Source: Syntrophorhabdaceae bacterium (GTDB lineage Bacteria > Desulfobacterota > Syntrophorhabdia > Syntrophorhabdales > Syntrophorhabdaceae). From it: a stretch of 6,041 nucleotides of DNA. Where the stretch lies: positions 1 to 6,041 of the forward strand of contig JAOAFK010000033.1 in NCBI GenBank assembly GCA_026416315.1, in the 5' to 3' direction. Each line of letters opens with the position of its first letter. The first letter of the stretch is position 1. The notes beneath the pieces are model-generated. The model was not told the DNA's origin. It searched no databases and saw only the letters and a program-made list of their open reading frames with translations. This document shows, piece by piece, positions 4,956 to 6,041 of this stretch. The translations under genes were made by a program, and so were the position numbers.

Positions 4956-6041
4956 GTTAACTCCTTTATAATCGCATTATCTTTTAAAAAATTAAGGGTT
5001 TTTTCTTCGAGAATCATACTTTTTAAGCCTTCCATAAGTTCGTTTCTTTCATAAAAACTTTTTACATCATTGAAAGGTCTTCTTGCATCTTCTGCAATTC
5101 TTTTGAGTCTCTCCTCTATATCTGTTTCTTCAAGCTTAATGTTTTCTTTTTCAGCAATCTTAATAAGGAGTATATCTGTCTTTATCCTTTTTTCTGCTTT
5201 GTGTTCGAAATCCTTACGGAGATTTTTTTCTAAATTATCGGTGGGCACTCCTTCTGCTTCATATCTCTGTTTTGCATCCTGTAGCATAGCCTGCACTCTC
5301 TTTTCAAGATAACGTTTTGGAACCGGTATGTCAATCTTTTCAAAAAGTGCATCAATGATCTTCTGGAATATTATTTTGTTTCTTCCTGATTCCTTTTCTT
5401 TTCTTAAATCATTCATCACACTTTCTTTCATCTTTTCAAGATTATCAAAGCCCATATCTTTTGCAAAATCATCATCCAGTTCTGGCAAAATCTTTTTTCT
5501 TATTTCTTTAACATGGATTTTAAATAACACCTTTTTCCCTGCTATATCCTTGTCCGGATAGTCTTCTGGGAAATCAATTGTGATTTCCTTATCTTCTCCT
5601 ATCTTCATGCCGTATAAAGCACTTTCAAATTCTGGCATGAGAATGGAGTTTCCAAGTTCAACAGGATAATAATCTGTCTTTACCTCTTTTAAGGGCTCAC
5701 CATCTAAAAAACCTTGATAGCTTATTATCATGAAATCATCTTTTTCCGCACCTTCATCTTCTTTCTTCATCTCCATCTGCGCATATAGCTGTCTTATGTT
5801 TTCCATTCTTTTTTGTATTTCTTCTTCAGTTATAATAATGGGTTCTACCTCAACCTCTATACCTTTATATTCAGGAAGCTCAATTTCAGGTAATATCTCG
5901 CATTCTATTGTATAGCCCTTAAAGCCATCATCATCGAGAAAATCTATTATGGGGTCTCCAACAGGATTTATATTCACCTCTTTTAAGGCATTACCCATTG
6001 TAAATTCTACAACCCTTTTTCTTAACTCCATTTCAATATAA
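4952..6041 (-). CDS. tig: Trigger factor, C-terminal three quarters (5' end outside window)
   Basis: Ribosome-associated chaperone and peptidyl-prolyl isomerase that receives nascent chains at the exit tunnel. The frame is open to the right edge (Y-I-E before the first Met at 6031), so that ATG is internal and most of the ribosome-binding domain, including the expected GFRKGK-type loop, lies outside the window. Numbering from that Met, 359 residues are visible. The end of the N-terminal domain includes NPVGDP (22-27), and FKGYTIECEILPEIELPEYKGI (37-58) leads into the linker. The FKBP-like domain is about 98-178, with DDFMIISYQGFLDG (98-111), LMPEFESALYGMKIGE (131-146), FPEDYP (154-159) and LFKIHVKEI (169-177). 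The helical C-terminal arms (about 183-359) end with ELMEGLKSMILEEKTLNFL. Full length would be about 440 residues. In the PPIase domain the usual IPGFE turn is MPEFE, a glycine loss that could weaken isomerase activity. Overlap with clpP makes this the first visible gene of the tig-clpP-clpX operon; its promoter is not in the window. Confidence 0.95.
   Translation of the reverse strand, partial: YIEMELRKRVVEFTMGNALKEVNINPVGDPIIDFLDDDGFKGYTIECEILPEIELPEYKGIEVEVEPIIITEEEIQKRMENIRQLYAQMEMKKEDEGAEKDDFMIISYQGFLDGEPLKEVKTDYYPVELGNSILMPEFESALYGMKIGEDKEITIDFPEDYPDKDIAGKKVLFKIHVKEIRKKILPELDDDFAKDMGFDNLEKMKESVMNDLRKEKESGRNKIIFQKIIDALFEKIDIPVPKRYLEKRVQAMLQDAKQRYEAEGVPTDNLEKNLRKDFEHKAEKRIKTDILLIKIAEKENIKLEETDIEERLKRIAEDARRPFNDVKSFYERNELMEGLKSMILEEKTLNFLKDNAIIKELT
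4961..4966 (-). promoter_or_regulatory. Ribosome binding site of clpP
   Basis: AAGGAG on the minus strand, 5 nt before the clpP ATG and inside the tig 3' end, is the strongest Shine-Dalgarno in the window. ClpP may therefore be translated well independently of tig. Confidence 0.8.

Noticed and set aside
4952..6031. Trigger factor as a complete short gene starting at 6031
   Set aside because: The frame is open beyond this Met and the ribosome-binding domain is lacking, so the gene is simply cut by the window edge and is not a natural short form.

Overview
The window is an AT-rich bacterial housekeeping region. It holds two gene blocks that converge near position 2070, with a two-tRNA cluster between them. 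DUF4416 directly followed by yicC, gmk and rpoZ is, from general knowledge, an arrangement of Desulfobacterota (former Deltaproteobacteria) and related lineages such as Nitrospirota. The AT-rich, lysine-rich coding style and the encoded CCA ends on both tRNAs do not contradict this, but the assignment is an inference and is not firm below 'Gram-negative-type bacterium of that broad group'.

Plus strand, 1 to 2083: the 3' part of a DUF4416 gene (its 5' end lies outside the window), then yicC (YicC/YloC-family endoribonuclease), gmk (guanylate kinase) and rpoZ (RNA polymerase omega). The spacing is tight: a 4-nt ATGA overlap, a 35-nt gap, then a 20-nt overlap. This looks like one operon. The remA-like (DUF370) gene that often sits between yicC and gmk is absent.

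Minus strand, 6041 down to 3119: trigger factor (tig, 5' end outside the window), clpP and clpX, each overlapping the next by 4 or 8 nt. This is the classic module joining nascent-chain folding to ATP-dependent proteolysis. ClpX keeps its zinc finger, pore loops and the IGF loop that docks on ClpP. ClpP keeps its Ser-His-Asp triad. No lon gene follows clpX.

Minus strand, 3101 down to 2059: a near-consensus sigma70-type promoter (TTGACT, 17 nt, TATATT) directly in front of tRNA-Val(UAC), then tRNA-Asp(GUC), then a family-2 glycosyltransferase whose ATG lies 18 nt after the tRNA-Asp CCA. I see no terminator in between, so the glycosyltransferase mRNA is probably made as the tail of a tRNA transcript. 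Its 3' end overlaps the rpoZ 3' end by 25 bp in the convergent orientation, again with no visible terminator.

Coding density is nearly complete and no stretch over 300 bases lacks a gene. I found no CRISPR array, insertion sequence, riboswitch, or anything that looks like an undescribed defence or mobile system. The points worth a second look are the tRNA-glycosyltransferase arrangement, the G1-U72 pair of tRNA-Val, and the convergent overlap.
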